From positions 1-14,439 of the forward strand of contig URIT01000084.1 of assembly GCA_900547945.1 (NCBI GenBank): a stretch of 14,439 bases of DNA. Direction: 5' to 3'. Positions 14,202 to 14,439 of the stretch are shown here, one piece after another. How positions within the stretch are numbered: position 1 is the stretch's first letter; the number at the start of each line of letters is the position of its first letter. The stretch is from an uncultured bacterium. GTDB lineage: Bacteria > Verrucomicrobiota > Kiritimatiellia > RFP12 > UBA1067. Made by a program: the position numbers and the translations under genes. Under the pieces are notes generated by a model. It searched no databases. It worked only from the letters and a program-made list of their open reading frames with translations, and was not told the DNA's origin.

Positions 14202-14221
14202 GGTCGCGCTCCTGCGCGACC
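14202..14221. repeat. Perfect 8-bp hairpin, second copy
   Basis: Identical to 10232-10251 (GGTCGCGC, TCCT loop, GCGCGACC) and followed on the plus strand by the same cgccgtccgcgtcgggg. Located just upstream of the UP-like stretch of the 1210-aa gene. Confidence 0.85.
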
Positions 14222-14267
14222 GCCGTCCGCGTCGGGGCCGACGTGGGTGGGGCCGTGTCGGGGCCCG

Positions 14268-14316
14268 TTCGAACGTCCCGCGCCGGGGGCGGCGCGGGTA
14301 CATCGCGCGCCGGGCC
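14268..14316. repeat. 49-bp GC-rich intergenic repeat, copy 2
   Basis: Differs from copy 1 at one position in the first seven bases (ttcgaac versus ttcggac) and is otherwise the same over 49 bp, including both competing stems. Confidence 0.85.
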
Positions 14317-14333
14317 GGAGTGGGGTGAGACCG

Positions 14334-14382
14334 TTCGGACGCCGCGCACCGAGGGCGGCGCGGGTACATCGCGCGCCGGGCC
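14334..14382. repeat. 49-bp GC-rich intergenic repeat, copy 3
   Basis: Starts ttcggacgcc. It has a few changes in the first half (gccgcgcaccgagggc instead of gtcccgcgccgggggc), which weaken the upstream stem, but its second half is identical to the other copies. It lies 66 bp from copy 2, so block 2 carries a tandem duplication of a 66-bp unit relative to block 1. Confidence 0.8.
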
Positions 14383-14415
14383 GACGGTCGAACGGACACG
14401 TCCCGCGCCGGGGCT

Positions 14416-14439
14416 GAACGGTGGTAGGGGCCGACGTCC
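14416..14439. repeat. 24-bp element shared by both blocks, cut by window end
   Basis: Matches 10362-10385 with one difference and ends exactly at the window edge, so the homologous block may continue beyond it. Confidence 0.7.

Larger units (their letters stand above)
14139..14439. other. Intergenic repeat and promoter block 2 (runs off the window)
   Basis: 301 bp without a gene. It has the same order of parts as block 1: promoter, A/T stretch, 8-bp hairpin, 49-bp repeat, 24-bp element. Here the 49-bp repeat is present twice, 66 bp apart, so this block is longer. Open frames through it encode Arg/Pro-rich peptide repeats (MYPRRPRRG-like) that I regard as spurious. Confidence 0.75.

Noticed and set aside
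14139..14399. N-terminal extension of the 1210-aa protein through the repeat block
   Set aside because: The extension is repeat-encoded Arg/Pro sequence, runs through -35 and -10 boxes, and buries the signal peptide.
14268..14439. CRISPR array
   Set aside because: There are only two long GC-rich copies in this block, the sequence between them is itself repeat-derived, and no cas genes are in the window.

Overview
The window is a GC-rich bacterial segment. Every gene I can support lies on the minus strand, so transcription runs from high to low coordinates. The gene content is a Tat-exported Gfo/Idh/MocA oxidoreductase, a HEAT plus VCBS/FG-GAP propeller protein, a clan GH-A-like glycoside hydrolase, and very large secreted proteins with DUF2341, LamG-like, InlB-like and leucine-rich modules. 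This fits an uncultured member of the PVC group (Kiritimatiellota, Verrucomicrobiota or Lentisphaerota), probably a polysaccharide degrader. That placement is inferred from gene content; there is no rRNA or marker gene here.

Layout, in the direction of transcription. (1) 14439-14139: intergenic block of GC-rich repeats, ending in a strong promoter. (2) 14138-10506: secreted protein of 1210 aa (DUF2341, LamG-like, InlB-like repeat, PA14-like, beta-rich C-terminus). (3) 10505-10169: a second copy of the same repeat and promoter block. (4) 10168-6602: secreted protein of 1188 aa (propeller-like N-terminus, BspA-like leucine-rich segments, InlB-like repeat). (5) 6601-6473: short gap with a 17-bp direct repeat and an extended -10 promoter. 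(6) 6472-92: a compact four-gene operon of oxidoreductase, HEAT/VCBS protein, glycoside hydrolase and a small YceK/YidQ-like protein. Gaps are 42, 15 and 12 nt, and at two junctions the stop codon is part of the next gene's Shine-Dalgarno sequence. (7) 91-1: nothing recognisable.

The operon products all appear to be exported and plausibly work together on a glycan at or outside the inner membrane. The two large proteins look like surface or secreted binding proteins.

The most striking signal is regulatory. Each large surface-protein gene is preceded by the same cassette: GC-rich repeats, a perfect 8-bp hairpin, an A/T-rich UP-like stretch, a perfect TTGACA, a homopolymeric G tract (8 or 10 G) inside the spacer, TATACT, and an ATG exactly 7 nt after the -10 box. 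This predicts leaderless mRNAs from promoters whose spacer (17 versus 19 bp) could change by slipped-strand mispairing, which would be phase-variable expression of surface proteins. A second genome-level oddity is that the five large genes appear to contain no TTA, CTA or TCA codons, which leaves very long meaningless ORFs open on the plus strand.
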